DNA of 64,000 bases from Stagonosporopsis chrysanthemi (taxonomy: Eukaryota; Ascomycota; Dothideomycetes; Pleosporales; Didymellaceae), in contig JAFISE010000102.1 in assembly GCA_022560025.1 (NCBI GenBank), positions 1 through 64,000 of the forward strand. The letters run 5' to 3'. Below, in pieces: positions 1 through 10,148 of the stretch (the first letter of the stretch is position 1; each line of letters opens with the position of its first letter). The position numbers were made by a program, and so were the translations under genes. The notes under the pieces are model-generated. The model was not told the DNA's origin, did not search any database, and saw only the letters and a program-made list of their open reading frames with translations.

Positions 1-55
1 CTATTAGCCCTACCAGTGACATCACACGTGAACTCACGACCCCAACCACTAAATC

Positions 56-112
56 CCCACCCCCCCCCCCCCACCCCCCCCCCCCCTTCCCCCCCCCCCC
101 CCCTCCCCCCCC
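56..112. repeat. Near-pure poly-C tract in the leader/promoter of the first gene
   Basis: About 57 bases are almost entirely C, broken by a few T and A. The tract ends 9 bases before the ATG of the LURP-one-like gene. It could be a promoter or 5' UTR element, or an i-motif/G-quadruplex former, and its length may be uncertain because long homopolymers are error-prone. Confidence 0.9.
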
Positions 113-121
113 AAAAGAAAA

Positions 122-907
122 ATGGTCCACCTCGCCCCCGTCCCAGCCCCCATCGGCGTCTTCCCGCAATTCCTAGCCCAAGGCCCGGAAACTCTCGTCC
201 TGAAAGAAAAGGTCCTATCCCTGACGGGCGACGACTTCCACATCAAGCTCGCAAACGGCACGCCGATCCTGCGCGTCGCCGGCAAGGTGCTGAGCATTTC
301 TGGGCGCAAGAAGGTCTTTACCGAGCAAGGGGCGCATCTGTTCGATATCGTCAAGGAGCATTTCCATCTGCATGCGACGTATGTCGTTGAGGGGCCGAAG
401 GGGGAGAAGGTTATGGAGGTGAAGAGTAGTCTGAAGTGTGAGTTTTTCGGAATGGGGGGGGGGGGAGTTCTTTCTCGTAAGGGGGTGGAAGGGGGGGGGG
501 GGGGCGTATGCTAACGGTGACGGCAGTAATGGGCAGCAAAGCCACGGCGACGTTTACGTCGCAGTCGGGAAAGCAGGAGGTGCTGACTATGCGCGGTAAT
601 TGGTTCGATACTTCGGCTGATATTGTCGACGAGGCTCAGGGCAGTATGTCTCTCTGCCTCTCCCCCTCCCCCTGTTTTCCTTCCCGCTTCCGACCCTTCC
701 GCTCGCTCGCTCACATACCCTCGAGTCCCCAGCTAACCAGCACCAGACCTAGTAGTTGCTCGCATCGACCGCAAACTGCTATCAGGCAAAGACATCTTCT
801 TCGGACAGCAGACGTACGCAGTGACGGTCGCGCCTGGCGTGGACATGGCGCTGATAGCCGCGCTGTGCATCTGTCTGGACGAGAAGAACAACGAGGGCGG
901 GTCGTAG
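122..907 (+). CDS. LURP-one-related (Tubby C-terminal-like fold) protein
   Basis: Three exons: 122..437, 527..643 and 753..907, giving 195 aa. Both introns have good signals (GTGAGT and GTATGT donors, GCTAAC branch points) and the joins stay in phase. The protein reads as one LURP-one-related/DUF567 domain: an N-terminal strand set with 'VLKEKVLSLTGDDFHIK', a central 'GKVLSISGRKKVF', then the 'ATATFTSQSGK' and 'GKDIFFGQQTYAVTVAPGVD' strands, ending soon after the hydrophobic helix that closes the fold. This family resembles phospholipid scramblase and Tubby C-terminal domains. Its role in fungi is unknown, and no signal peptide or membrane segment is seen. Intron 1 carries two long G runs and the promoter a long C run. 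The next gene is convergent, 186 bases away. Confidence 0.85.
454..504 (+). repeat. Two G homopolymers (12 and 14 nt) inside intron 1
   Basis: G runs lie at 454-465 and 491-504, with shorter G runs between them. The whole stretch sits inside the 89-nt first intron of the LURP-one-like gene, between its GTGAGT donor and GCTAAC branch point. On the transcript this could form a G-quadruplex next to the branch point. Confidence 0.9.
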
Positions 908-1093
908 AAGGCCATGACGCTTGTGCGGGTGGCGCTGGGCATGAGGAGGTGAAAAAGGGGGTCCGAGGGGAGAGGGCATGCGCAGGGGTTGAGGATGGGC
1001 AGGTCTTGTGGACTTGTTGTGCAATAGTATTAATAAAGACAGGATCGCTAAAGCGACCATGAAGGTGGTGTATGATTCTCTCCAACCAAATCT

Positions 1094-2493
1094 TCAACAT
1101 CTTATGCGCGCGCGCTCTCTCACCACCTTTAGCAGTTCGTCCAATGCTTCCTGATCCTCCTGCAAACACTCCGGAAACGCAATCTTCCTCTTCTCATCCT
1201 CGTCCTTCTCCCTCTCCAACCATGACCACTGCGAACCCAGCGGCTCCTTCCGATAATGGTGCTCGAACATCGGGGTGTCGTACTCTATCGCGCCGCACTC
1301 AGAGCTGAAAATCGCATAGCGCGACCAATCTATGACAGGAGCCTGTGCGTAGCGATCATCAAACGCCTCGTCGACGCTTACATCTATCTGTCCCCAGATC
1401 CTAGGGTTGATGGGACCGCAGCCCATGGAGAAGTGCTTCAGCACGGGCAGCTTGTGCTGGAACTGCGGGAGGACGTGGTGCCATCGGGTGTCGAAGAAGC
1501 GCTTGGTGTATGGCGGAGGGCCGCGCGAAGTGGGCGGCATGCCTCGCTGCCATGCGTTGATGGCTTGGTGGCGCTCCATGCGCGTCGCGTGGAGGATGGG
1601 ACAGTCGGTCAGGACGAGCTGCTCGAGCGTCGGGCCGTGCGAGGTGATGAAATCGAGCTGCCAGTCGAACGCGATGGTCCACTTGCTGAAGGCCAGGGAT
1701 TTGAGAGACGGGAAGTGCAGACCCCCGGGATGCCAGCGCGGGTACACGCCCCAGTAGGTGTTGCAGTGGAGGGTCAAGTGGGTGAGTTGGGATTGCATGG
1801 GTTTCAGCCATGCTGCATTTAGGCGCTCATTGAACAGTTCATGTCGCGAGCGATTTTCGATGTCGTGGTCAGAGCATGCCTCGCGAGTCCATGTTGTTAT
1901 CAAGAGATTCAGTTTCTGGGGTGTGGTCGAGACTTGCGTGAAATCCAGGCATTGGTCCGGGCAGAGGTCTTGCAAATGCTTGATGGTGAGATCATTGATG
2001 TTGGCTTGGGAAACAAAGCTCCGGAAAGCCAGCAAGAGCTGCACACAATGGCCGTTGTCGAAGCAAGCATAGGCGGTGTCAAGCATGACTTTCCTGAGAT
2101 TCGGCAACGCGAAACGACTCCACTCTGCGACAGCTTCTTTCCACCACTCTGGTACCTGATGGGAACAACAGCCATCGTCATCGTAAATGAGGTATTCGTC
2201 GAGATGTGAGTCCAGATAAAGCTAGCGGTGGTTAGCTGTTGGGACGAAAAGACATGAGTAATTGTAGTGCCTACCGTGCGTATACAGCGTCGAATACTGG
2301 CATTCTGGATCAAGGCGGTGAACCTCGCGACGCTCTCTTCTGTGACGTGGATTGTCACTAGGTCGAACAGCGTCTCTGTCGCGATATCCACGAGTGCTCT
2401 GGAAGTCAGTCGAAGTGACTTTAAGTTGACCCCATCGAGGTAATTGAAACATTGCCGCTGAACTTCAGCTGGAAGTGCAAGGAGGTCCGCCAT
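1094..2493 (-). CDS. F-box protein
   Basis: Two exons on the minus strand, 2275..2493 and 1094..2221, separated by a 53-nt intron with a GTAGGC donor and GCTAAC branch point. The product is 448 aa. Residues about 5-45 ('LPAEVQRQCFNYLDGVNLKSL', quoted loosely as an F-box L-P-x-E start followed by the usual leucine pattern) form an N-terminal F-box, which would dock to Skp1 in an SCF ubiquitin ligase. The rest is an irregular helical/leucine-rich region typical of fungal F-box proteins and gives no named substrate-binding domain. The ATG at 2493 is the first residue of the F-box segment. The substrate cannot be told from sequence. It is convergent with the LURP-one-like gene. Confidence 0.8.
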
Positions 2494-2677
2494 TTCGTTG
2501 CCCTGTCTGTAGCAGAGGAGTTGATGAGCCTATGTTAAATGCCAAGTCGAACAGAAGGAACGGGAGCCTGTGCTAGCGTGGTTGCCTTACGGTCGAGATT
2601 ACCGAATGAAGTACAGTGTCGTTTTGAAGAGCGATTGGTGATGGGTGATTGTATTATGGTCTGATGTTGACATTTGC

Positions 2678-3788
2678 CTAATTCTTTCCCTCTCCTCCTT
2701 CGCCATTCTTTTCCAAGTAATCCTTAATACTAAACATGCCGGTACCCCTTTCAAGAGGCTTGGCCTGCTCAGGGCTGTGCTTCCAACCGATCATATAGAT
2801 CAGGCGGAAAGTGGCCGGGAGGGTGCCGTCCTCATTACCGTGTAACGTTCTGTAGATGGAGTCTGCAGCGAGGAGCACATCTCTTTGAATACCACCCTTC
2901 TCGCGCGACAGAACCGCATTGGATTCGCCCATTGCCTGCAAATCCTTCATGAGCGAGAACGTGTCGGGGTAGTCGACAATGATGTCGTCGACATCGACAG
3001 TGAGGAGGTTGAAGCCCGCTTTCTGCAGCAGGCCACCGACGTCTTTCACATCAGCCAGGGGCGAAGTGTGGGTCGCAACACCACCACGTCGATCCTGCTC
3101 TGCCAGCTGCAGAGAGGTGCGAAGCTCATACAGACTATCACCTCCCATCATGACTGAGATAAAGGGGCTGTCTGGCTTGAGGATATTGTTGACCTGCGCA
3201 AGAACAGATGGCAAGTCGTTGATCCAGTGCAAGCTCAAGCTGCTGAAAACAGCATCGAAAGTGTTTGCTTGGTACGGCAGTAGCTCAGACGTCGGCAAGA
3301 CTTCTCGTATGATTTCAATGTCATTGTTGAAGGGCAGATCGGCGTCGCGATGCAGAAGTGTAGCAGACGATTCTGCAGCGGTGATCTTGCCAATGCGCTT
3401 GGATCGTGGGCCCTTGTCGGGCTCTTCTGGAGACGGATGTGTGAGTGCGTTTGCAATGTTGCATGCATTGGCGCCGAGGTCGAGGACATGAGGAAAGTGG
3501 CGGTTGATGTCCTTGTCGAATTAGCCTTGAGATTGAGGCGAAGAAGAGTGAACATACCAGCACGCGCTCGCATAAGCGCGAGGCAACTTCGTCCCTCAGA
3601 TAATCGACGCTCCTGCTTGTTTCGACGTCCGCGGCAGCTCTTTCCTTCTGCATCCACTTGTGCTGGTTGCTGAAGATCTCCATGGTCGGAGCTCCAGGTG
3701 CTTGGACGGCATAGCAGCGAATCGCCCGCAGTGGCAGCCCGCGCCGTGTCAGTGGCGGTATGAAGGCGCGAATTGACAGTGTATTCAT
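2678..3788 (-). CDS. NDUFAF5: Mitochondrial complex I assembly methyltransferase-like protein (NDUFAF5 family)
   Basis: Two exons, 3558..3788 and 2678..3511, with a 46-nt intron (GTATGT donor, GCTAAT branch, AAG acceptor), giving 354 aa. The N-terminus is basic and serine/arginine-rich (a likely mitochondrial presequence), followed by the family segment 'EIFSNQHKWMQKERAA'. Residues about 80-190 form a class I SAM-methyltransferase core, with 'VLDLGANACNIANAL' as a weakly conserved motif I and 'FDAVFSSLSLHWINDLP' as motif IV. The C-terminal part 'LPATFRLIYMIGWK' is typical of NDUFAF5/C20orf7. NDUFAF5 helps build complex I and hydroxylates an arginine of NDUFS7 in animals. I chose the ATG at 3788 because upstream in-frame codons are only a hexanucleotide repeat. 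It is divergent from the dynactin gene. Confidence 0.85.
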
Positions 3789-4068
3789 GCTGGCGACTGT
3801 CGACTGTCGACTGTGGGAGGGGCGCAGGCGCAGGCGCAGGCGCAGGCGCAATCGCAATTGCAACAAGGAAGAGAGTAAGAGAGGAAGCTCCTACGTCAAG
3901 ACTTGCTGATCGGCGTTTGACGCGACCGATGTGCCGAAAGTCGAGCTTCGCTGGTACCGCTATCAACACCAGTAAACACCCCCGCGGCGGAGCCAGCACC
4001 GCGACAGAAAGAGGAGGGACGAGAGCGCGGCAGCGCGGCAATCGCAACGGTCGAGAAACACAGCCAAC
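3789..4068. promoter_or_regulatory. Shared bidirectional promoter with two microsatellites
   Basis: These 280 bases separate the divergent NDUFAF5-like and dynactin p62 starts. They hold three perfect tandem copies of the heptamer CGACTGT at 3794-3814, then a GCAGGC hexanucleotide array at about 3822-3850, both in the inferred 5' leader of the minus-strand gene. No TATA box is obvious. Confidence 0.6.
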
Positions 4069-5820
4069 ATGGCGCAGCCCTTCCCATACACGTACTACGC
4101 CTGCAACTGCTTCGACCACAACAAGGGCGCCGACGAAGAGGAGCGCACGTTCGACCCGCGCAGCCCACGTGCCAACTACGCCCTCTACCCGCTCGAGCAC
4201 CTGCTGTACTGCGAAGACTGTCTGCAGATACGCTGTCAGCGTTGCGTCATTGAGGAGACGCTGAACTGGTACTGCCCGAGCTGCCTGTTCGAGGTACCTA
4301 GCTCGGTGGTGAAGAGCGACGGGGACAGGTGCACCCGAAACTGCTTCAACTGCCCAATATGCACCGCTCCGCTCAGCGTCAACTCGGTCGAGAACCCAGA
4401 GGCACCGTCGGCCACCGGCGGGCCCTACATCCTGGCATGCTCGTACTGCCATTGGAGCACAGCCGAGACGGGCATTGAGTTCGAGAAGCACACGGGCATC
4501 CACGCCCAGCTGTCGCGGATGGCGAACGGTGGCAAATCGATACCGACGCAGAAGGAGCGAGACAAGGAACGGGAAGGACGGCTGCGAGAGCTGGAAGACC
4601 AGCGAGCCTCGCGCTACAGTGTGCGCTCGCCGACCGAGGCGTCGTCTGCACTCGACACGGCTGCCGGTGGAAGAAATCTCAGTCGCGACGAGCTGTTCTC
4701 GAACCTGAGCGCATTCTACAAGACCCAGATAGAAGCACAAACACCGTCGAATCCATTTGCCGCACACGACCTAAGCTTCTCTTCACCCTCGACCTACTCG
4801 CGCATCATGAACCTCTACTCCAGTACTTCCAGAAGCAAGAAGCGCGACAAGCCCCCGCCTATGCGTGAGGCCGCAGCAGAGCTAGAGGGTCTGTCGATAC
4901 ATGACCCTGCATCAGACACTGCAGCCATCGAGCGCCTGAAGAAAGATGGATGGGCAAGCACCCTCTCACCTGCGCAAAAGCTCGCCCAGGTCAACCCTTA
5001 TGTGCATTTCGAAGACGAGCTCCGTCCTGTCGCAACACTACTCTGTACAAAGCGCTCGAAGCGCTGCCGATCATGCCGCCACATCCTCTCCAAGCCCGAG
5101 TCCAAGATCACGTCAACACGGTACAAGATCAAACTCCTGGCTCTCAATCACATCCCGCGCATCAGCGTTCGCGCACTGCCCTCACCGACTGCTCAGCAGC
5201 CGCTCCCCTCCGCCTCAGGTCCTGCCTCCACACAGCCGCCTCCCTTCAACTACAGCAACCTCCGTCAAGGCATACCAACAAACTTCATCATCCACCTTAG
5301 CAATCCACTCTTCGACCCCGTCCGCGTCACTCTCGCCACCCCGAGCGTCACCCCTGGCAAGGTCCACTCCAAGATTACGATTCTTTGTCCGCAATTTGAG
5401 ATTGGCGCCAATACGGATGTCTGGGACGATGCGCTTTCGTCCTCTTCGGCACCGGTAAACAAAGGCACAGTCGTAGATTCTGACGGCGCCATCGAGCCCG
5501 GCAAACCATATGACCGGGGCCGCAACTGGACGAGTGTGGTGATTGAGGTCATACCCGGCTTTCTAGAGTCTGTCTCGTCGGGCTTTAACTTCGGGCGCAG
5601 TCAAAGCGTCGTCTCGATGACAGACCAAGGACCTGATGGCGAGCTTGAGGAAGACGACGATGTAGTTGAGATTCCGATCTTTGTAAGACTGGAGTTCGAG
5701 GCAGATGTCAATGCTGAGGATAGAGGATTGGGAGAGTCAAGGGGTAACAAGGAGAACAAGGAGAAGAGAGAAGAGGCTTTCTGGACAGTGGTGGGCGTCG
5801 GCAAGATCGCTGCCATTTAG
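4069..5820 (+). CDS. ro-2: Dynactin subunit p62 (DCTN4 family)
   Basis: A single exon of 583 aa. Residues 1-120 carry the p62 zinc-ribbon/RING-like cysteine pattern ('YYACNCFDHNK', 'YCEDCLQIRCQRC', 'WYCPSCLFEVPSS', 'CFNCPICTAPL'), and a further CxxC-like pair lies at about residues 345-350 ('KRCRSCRHIL'). The middle is rich in charged residues and includes a helical stretch. The C-terminal half is the family beta-rich region ending in 'WTVVGVGKIAAI'. p62 sits in the pointed-end complex of dynactin, the activator of cytoplasmic dynein for nuclear and vesicle transport. The Neurospora orthologue is ropy-2. Length agrees with fungal orthologues. It is convergent with the aldo/keto reductase, 89 bases away. 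Confidence 0.92.
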   Translation: MAQPFPYTYYACNCFDHNKGADEEERTFDPRSPRANYALYPLEHLLYCEDCLQIRCQRCVIEETLNWYCPSCLFEVPSSVVKSDGDRCTRNCFNCPICTAPLSVNSVENPEAPSATGGPYILACSYCHWSTAETGIEFEKHTGIHAQLSRMANGGKSIPTQKERDKEREGRLRELEDQRASRYSVRSPTEASSALDTAAGGRNLSRDELFSNLSAFYKTQIEAQTPSNPFAAHDLSFSSPSTYSRIMNLYSSTSRSKKRDKPPPMREAAAELEGLSIHDPASDTAAIERLKKDGWASTLSPAQKLAQVNPYVHFEDELRPVATLLCTKRSKRCRSCRHILSKPESKITSTRYKIKLLALNHIPRISVRALPSPTAQQPLPSASGPASTQPPPFNYSNLRQGIPTNFIIHLSNPLFDPVRVTLATPSVTPGKVHSKITILCPQFEIGANTDVWDDALSSSSAPVNKGTVVDSDGAIEPGKPYDRGRNWTSVVIEVIPGFLESVSSGFNFGRSQSVVSMTDQGPDGELEEDDDVVEIPIFVRLEFEADVNAEDRGLGESRGNKENKEKREEAFWTVVGVGKIAAI

Positions 5821-5909
5821 CATTACTTTTCTGCTTTTGTTTCACGTAAATGATACCCTCGGCTCTAGCCTAGTTCTCAGATATTCTTCAAGATGGAGTC
5901 CGCCTCTGC

Positions 5910-7018
5910 TCAATCCTGCCTCGCGGGATCCAGGTCGATCTTTCCACAGATCTCGTCAATCTCCGCCAGCACCTCCGGCGTAAGCTTGTCCAAAACCTGC
6001 AATGCCTTGCAGTTTTCCACGACCTGCTCGGGCCGCGACGCGCCTGTGATGACTGCCGACACATTGGGGTTCTTCAAACACCACGCCAGCGACAACTGCG
6101 ACTGCGTCACGCCCAACCTGTCCGCAATCGGCTTGAGCTTCCTCGCCTTCTCGATGATTCGGGTCCAGTCGCTGTTGCCGTACGAGTCGCGCATGCTGTT
6201 CACAAACTTGTCATTCCCCTCGGCAAACCTCGATCCCGCAGGCGGCGCATCCGGGCTGTCGTTGTACTTGCCACTCAGCAGTCCGAAGTTGAGGGGCGAG
6301 AAAGTCGTCAGCCCGATGCCAAAGCGGCTGTATAGACGCTGGAACTCGCCCTCGACCTTCTTGCGCGTGAGCAGATTGTACATGGGCTGCTCGGCCACGG
6401 GGCCAATGAGCCCCAACTGCTTTGCGATTCCGCACGCCTCTGCGATCTCGTCGGCGCTCCATTCCGATGTGCCCCAGTACAGCGCCCATCCCTTCTGCTC
6501 GATGACGTGGTTGAACGCGCGCACTGTCTCCTCCATGGGCGTGAGCCGGTCGGGACGGTGGGCGTACACGACATCGACGTACTCGAGATCGAGGCGCTTG
6601 AGCGAGGCGCGCAGGCCCTCGATGATGTGTTTGCGCGACAGGCCGTGGTTGTTGACGAGGACCTCTCCGTTGGCACCGCCCCAGTTCAGCTTGGTCGTGA
6701 TGACGATGTCGTTGCGGTTCCAGTTGTACTTCTTGATTGCCTGGCCCATGACGACTTCGGACTGGCCGGCGGCGTAGGACTCGGCTGTGTCGAAGAAGGT
6801 GATGCCGCTGTCGTAGGCTTGCTTCATGCAGGAGTATGTGAGCTCTGCAGACGATTAGCATACTCGTCGTTGTTGCTCAATTGCGTCCAATGCATACCAT
6901 TCTCGACGTGTCCGCCGAACGTGAGCCATCCTCCCAGACCCAGCACCGAAACGTGCAGTCCTGAGTTCCCCAGGCGGCGGTACTGCATGCCCGTCTTTCT
7001 TGGTTCTTCCCACGCCAT
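5910..7018 (-). CDS. Aldo/keto reductase, voltage-gated K+ channel beta-subunit-like
   Basis: Two exons, 6898..7018 and 5910..6844, with a 53-nt intron (GTATGC donor, TGCTAAT branch, CAG acceptor), giving 351 aa. It is a full-length (beta/alpha)8 aldo/keto reductase with the catalytic tetrad visible: Asp59 in 'FFDTAESY', Tyr64, Lys92 in 'VITTK' and His136 in 'VVYAHRPD'. The sequence 'YRRLGNSGLHVSVLGLGGW' at the N-terminus and 'AWCLKNPNVSAVITGASRPEQ' near the C-terminus (NADPH phosphate binding) place it in the Kv-beta-like AKR6/YakC group. Expected chemistry is NADPH-dependent carbonyl reduction; the substrate is unknown. It is cytosolic, with no signal peptide. It lies near a Dal5-type transporter and a TauD dioxygenase, but a functional link is only a guess. 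Confidence 0.9.
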
Positions 7019-7095
7019 GATGTTTGTATAATGTCTCAACGTCCAGATAGAACTCTTGGATTCGATGAGCAAGACAAACAACGGCAACGACAGAA

Positions 7096-7423
7096 TCACA
7101 GCACGATGAAGACACACTTGCTAGACGAACTGATGACTGTAATCAGCGCTACACTCGCACCCAGACTAAGAAAAAATTGTTGATCAACAATCACCTTGCC
7201 CACCGCCCCGCCCTTCCAACAAACCACCCCTCCAAGCATACCGAGGCCGGCCCCCGCCGCCTCGCCAGTATTCCCCCTTCGGAGCAACATCCGCGCAGCC
7301 AGCAGCCACCCACCAGCCAACAGCCACACCCCGCCGCTAGCGGAGAAGCGGCGGACAACCCACATATGGAATAGACCATCCATGACGCGGGAAGAAGTCT
7401 TACCCCAACGAGACACCACGCAT
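7096..7423 (-). CDS. Candidate small membrane protein (86 aa), unrecognised
   Basis: A possible two-exon gene, 7404..7423 and 7096..7336, with a 67-nt intron (GTAAGA donor, CTAG acceptor). The join is in phase. The product begins 'MRGVSLGGGVWLLAGGWLLA', then a basic turn 'RMLLRRG', a second Gly-rich hydrophobic stretch ('GLGMLGGVVCWKGGAVGKV') and a third hydrophobic stretch near the end. This suggests two or three membrane segments. I do not recognise a family. The case rests on reading-frame continuity across a plausible intron only; the Gly/Trp bias could also come from a C-rich opposite strand. Confidence 0.28.
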
Positions 7424-7896
7424 CCAGGCACCCGCAACGATCCGAATTCGGACAGCAAGAAAGTTGCAGGGGAGGGGGCGATGGCACCATCGCACCCCAG
7501 GATGACGTTTCCCCAGGTCTCCACTTAAAAGTGTACAGATTTTGCGGGTAGGAGTGGGGCGGTGGGTGCTTGGCCGCGGCTGTTTTGACGACACACGTGG
7601 GATCCTTGGAGGGATTGATTGATGGATTGAAGTGCTAATTGATTAATAATGAGTGAGAGCAGGGATGCTCTGTGGACTAGAGATTTGGCACGGTGTAGAT
7701 GGTGTTATGGAGAGAAGTATTTTGGATGGGTATCGTCGATGAAATTAGGTATGGTATAGTAAGGTGGGTATCTAGGATTTTGCCGCTTGAGGACGGCACG
7801 GTGTGATGCAGCTGCGCGACTCATGCGAGATAGCGCAGGCACCGAGTCTGGGCCTAACAACACTCGCGCAGAAGCTACTTGCGTGGACTTCAGGCT
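7424..7896. other. Intergenic region
   Basis: No supportable gene. The region grows AT-richer toward 7620-7760 and contains short TGATTGAT/TTGATTGATGGATTGA-like direct repeats near 7610-7640. It separates the small membrane-protein candidate from the 3' end of the MFS transporter. Confidence 0.6.
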
Positions 7897-9538
7897 CTAG
7901 ATGGCGAATCGGAAATCCAATCTCTTGTTGCCTTCGGCCTGGCGCGCAACAACATCGGCTTGATACGCAGCCTTCTCCTCGCTCGTCAGCTGGCTCCACT
8001 GCGCCTCCTTCTTCTTGTTCAAGCGCACAAGCATCTGGCGCTGCAGCAGCATGACCACGCAGCTCAGTGCGCAGATGGAGACCAGCACTTTGTTGCCGGT
8101 CTTGTAGTACGGACCGTCCCATTTGCGGTAGATTTGCGAGCTGATCAAGGATCCGATTTGCACAATCACGTTGTACGTGGCAGCGGTGATGGCGCGCTTT
8201 TTCACGTCGAAAGTGTTTTCTGAGATCCAGGACGAGACCAGCGGGTGGAAGTACGGGTATCCAGAGACCAGGGTGATGAGCGTGAATCGGCCCCATTCGC
8301 GACCGCCATCGGGGAGGGTGAGGAGCGCAACGAGCAACGGCATGATCCAGAACTCGCCGAAGAGGATGTGCCATGTGCGCTCGTTGAAGTAGTCAGAGCT
8401 GTATGCGAGGGTCAACATGGTGATGATTTGTAGCACCGCAGAGGGGACGGTAAGCATGTTAGATTCGAAGGTCGAGAAACCGAGACGCTTGAGGGTGAGC
8501 GTCAGGTAGCCTTGGACAGGAGATGCGGGAATGTACGCAATCAGGCCGATGAAGTATAGACCCCACATCGCTGGATCCTTCCATGCATCCAGAATATCCT
8601 TAAAGCCTGCGGGCTCCTTGATGGCTGTGAGTCCCTTGGCAGGGTCATCGCGGAGAATGCGGTTGACCATGATGACTTCCTCGCGCTCAGTGTAATAGCC
8701 CTTTGGCCAAAGGACATTCTTAGTATCTGTAGGCGAAGCGGGGAGGTAGAGGTACGAGATGAAGGCAATGACACCCGTCAAAAGACCTTCAATCAAGAAG
8801 AGCCAGAACCAGCCAGGCTTTCCGCCAATGCCACGCATCTCCAGGATTCCAGCAGCCAGCAGAGCTGAACAGACGCGTGCAACGTTCAGCGTAGACCAGA
8901 AAATCGCCAGGCGAACAGCCAGCTCCTTCGACTTGTAGAAGTAGGTCGCAAAGAGGATGACACCGGGGATGAAGCCGCCTTCACAGAGACCGATGAAAGC
9001 GCGACCGAGGTAGAAGGACGTGCGGTCGTGCATCCAAGCCTGAGCCCAAGAGACTGTCGACCAACCCATCATCATGGTTGGGAGGACCCATTTGAAACCA
9101 TAGCGCTTGGTGAGAAGCTGGACAGGGAACTCCGCCGAAAGGAAGCAGAGAAGCTGGATAGTATTTCCGTTGTTGTAATCATCAGTTGTGAGGTTCAGAT
9201 CTTTGAGAAGACTGTCTGCGAGTGCGTTCGAGACGTTACCACGATCGAGCTAAACGCCATTAGTATACTTGCTCACCAGAGAGGTGACTTGACCGTACCT
9301 GCAGACCAAACATCATGAGACACAGCCAAGGAAGCAGCTTCAAGTCCGTCTTCCAGACCACACGGCGCTCTTCCTCAACAGTCCAGGACGCGGTGGGGTC
9401 GAAGCGGTGCTTTCCCTCGTAGGAATCGTGTGGGGGGATAATGTCGGCAAGCTCCTGCCTACCAACCGCAGTTGGGGCCTTGAGCGAGCCACCATCCTCG
9501 CTGATGCGGGTTCGAACGGCCTCGATATCATTACCCAT
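7897..9538 (-). CDS. MFS transporter, anion:cation symporter (Dal5/allantoate permease) family
   Basis: Two exons, 9299..9538 and 7897..9249, with a 49-nt intron (GTACGG donor, TTTAG acceptor), giving 530 aa. The soluble N-terminus ends in the family start of TM1 ('WKTDLKLLPWLCLMMFGLQ' then 'LDRGNVSNA'). About twelve membrane segments follow, with 'LCEGGFIPGVI' in TM5 and the long central loop 'GYYTEREEVIMVNRILRDDP' typical of Dal5-like carriers. Members import carboxylates, allantoate, nicotinate, biotin precursors or sulfonates, and the substrate cannot be read from sequence. An in-frame stop upstream makes the ATG at 9538 the likely start. It is divergent from a TauD-type dioxygenase 610 bases away, with a small candidate gene between, so uptake of a sulfonate-like compound is a reasonable inference. 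Confidence 0.9.
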
Positions 9539-9810
9539 ATCGTACTTTTTCTTTGCCGAACGGTACTTGAAGAAAGCGACCTGTCGTTGAAACAAGATGA
9601 CCCAGCCCTACATATAGTTTACCGCGCGGTTCGAGGCGTCCATGTCGCCATTCTCGTGGATTTGCGCGCCATCATCCGCTTGTTCAACAAGAGAAGCTCC
9701 GCCGTCTAGCCGAGGTGTGTTTTCCGCTCTCCAGACGCGAATGTAACGGCGATCTTACCCAGTCTGCGGGGCTGTCCGCAAGCTCATTTGTGTGGCCGGA
9801 AGCGCGCGCC

Positions 9811-10049
9811 CTAATGCAACTTTGGGGACACCCCTGTCGGCCCTATGTGCGGCACTTGCTCGATCTTGCGCTCTTTCTGGCCGAGGCCGATGACGTGCTT
9901 GGAGATGCGACGCTGCCATTTGGCTGGCCTCGAATGATGCATGGTACTGGGTCGACATAAGATGTTCCAGCCGCCAGGTGCACATTACCGTTCTCCTTCG
10001 GCTCCTCTGTACTCAGGTCTAACTGTCTTGGGCCGACCATCGTGCACAT
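9811..10049 (-). CDS. Candidate small two-exon gene, basic 57-aa protein, unrecognised
   Basis: Exon 1 is 9989..10049 and exon 2 is 9811..9923, with a 65-nt intron (GTAATG donor, GGCCAG acceptor). The join is in phase. The product starts 'MCTMVGPRQLDLSTEEPKEN' and continues with 'AKWQRRISKHVIGLGQKERK' and 'IEQVPHIGPTGVSPKLH'. A second ATG at 10040 would give 54 aa. The composition (Trp, Arg/Lys, His, Gly-Pro ends) looks like a real small protein, not random translation. It has no signal peptide or membrane segment, and I recognise no family. It lies wholly between the divergent MFS and TauD starts, so it could also be a promoter-embedded transcript. Confidence 0.42.
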
Positions 10050-10148
10050 TACTCGATTAGGCTTTCACGGGCTTGCACACATCTCCGTGGGATTTCATCC
10101 ATTTCTGCTATTGCGAAATACGCTACCATCAACTGTTCATTGTTCAAC

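Noticed and set aside
3235..4767. 510-codon open frame on the minus strand across NDUFAF5 and the start of dynactin p62
   Set aside because: It is antisense to a clear dynactin p62 exon and overlaps NDUFAF5 in another frame; its translation is Arg/Val-rich and matches no family.
9984..10048. Reading 9989-10049 as a plain continuation without splicing
   Set aside because: The unspliced frame gives a low-quality tail, whereas the GTAATG/CCAG splice gives a coherent protein. The unspliced form was not listed.
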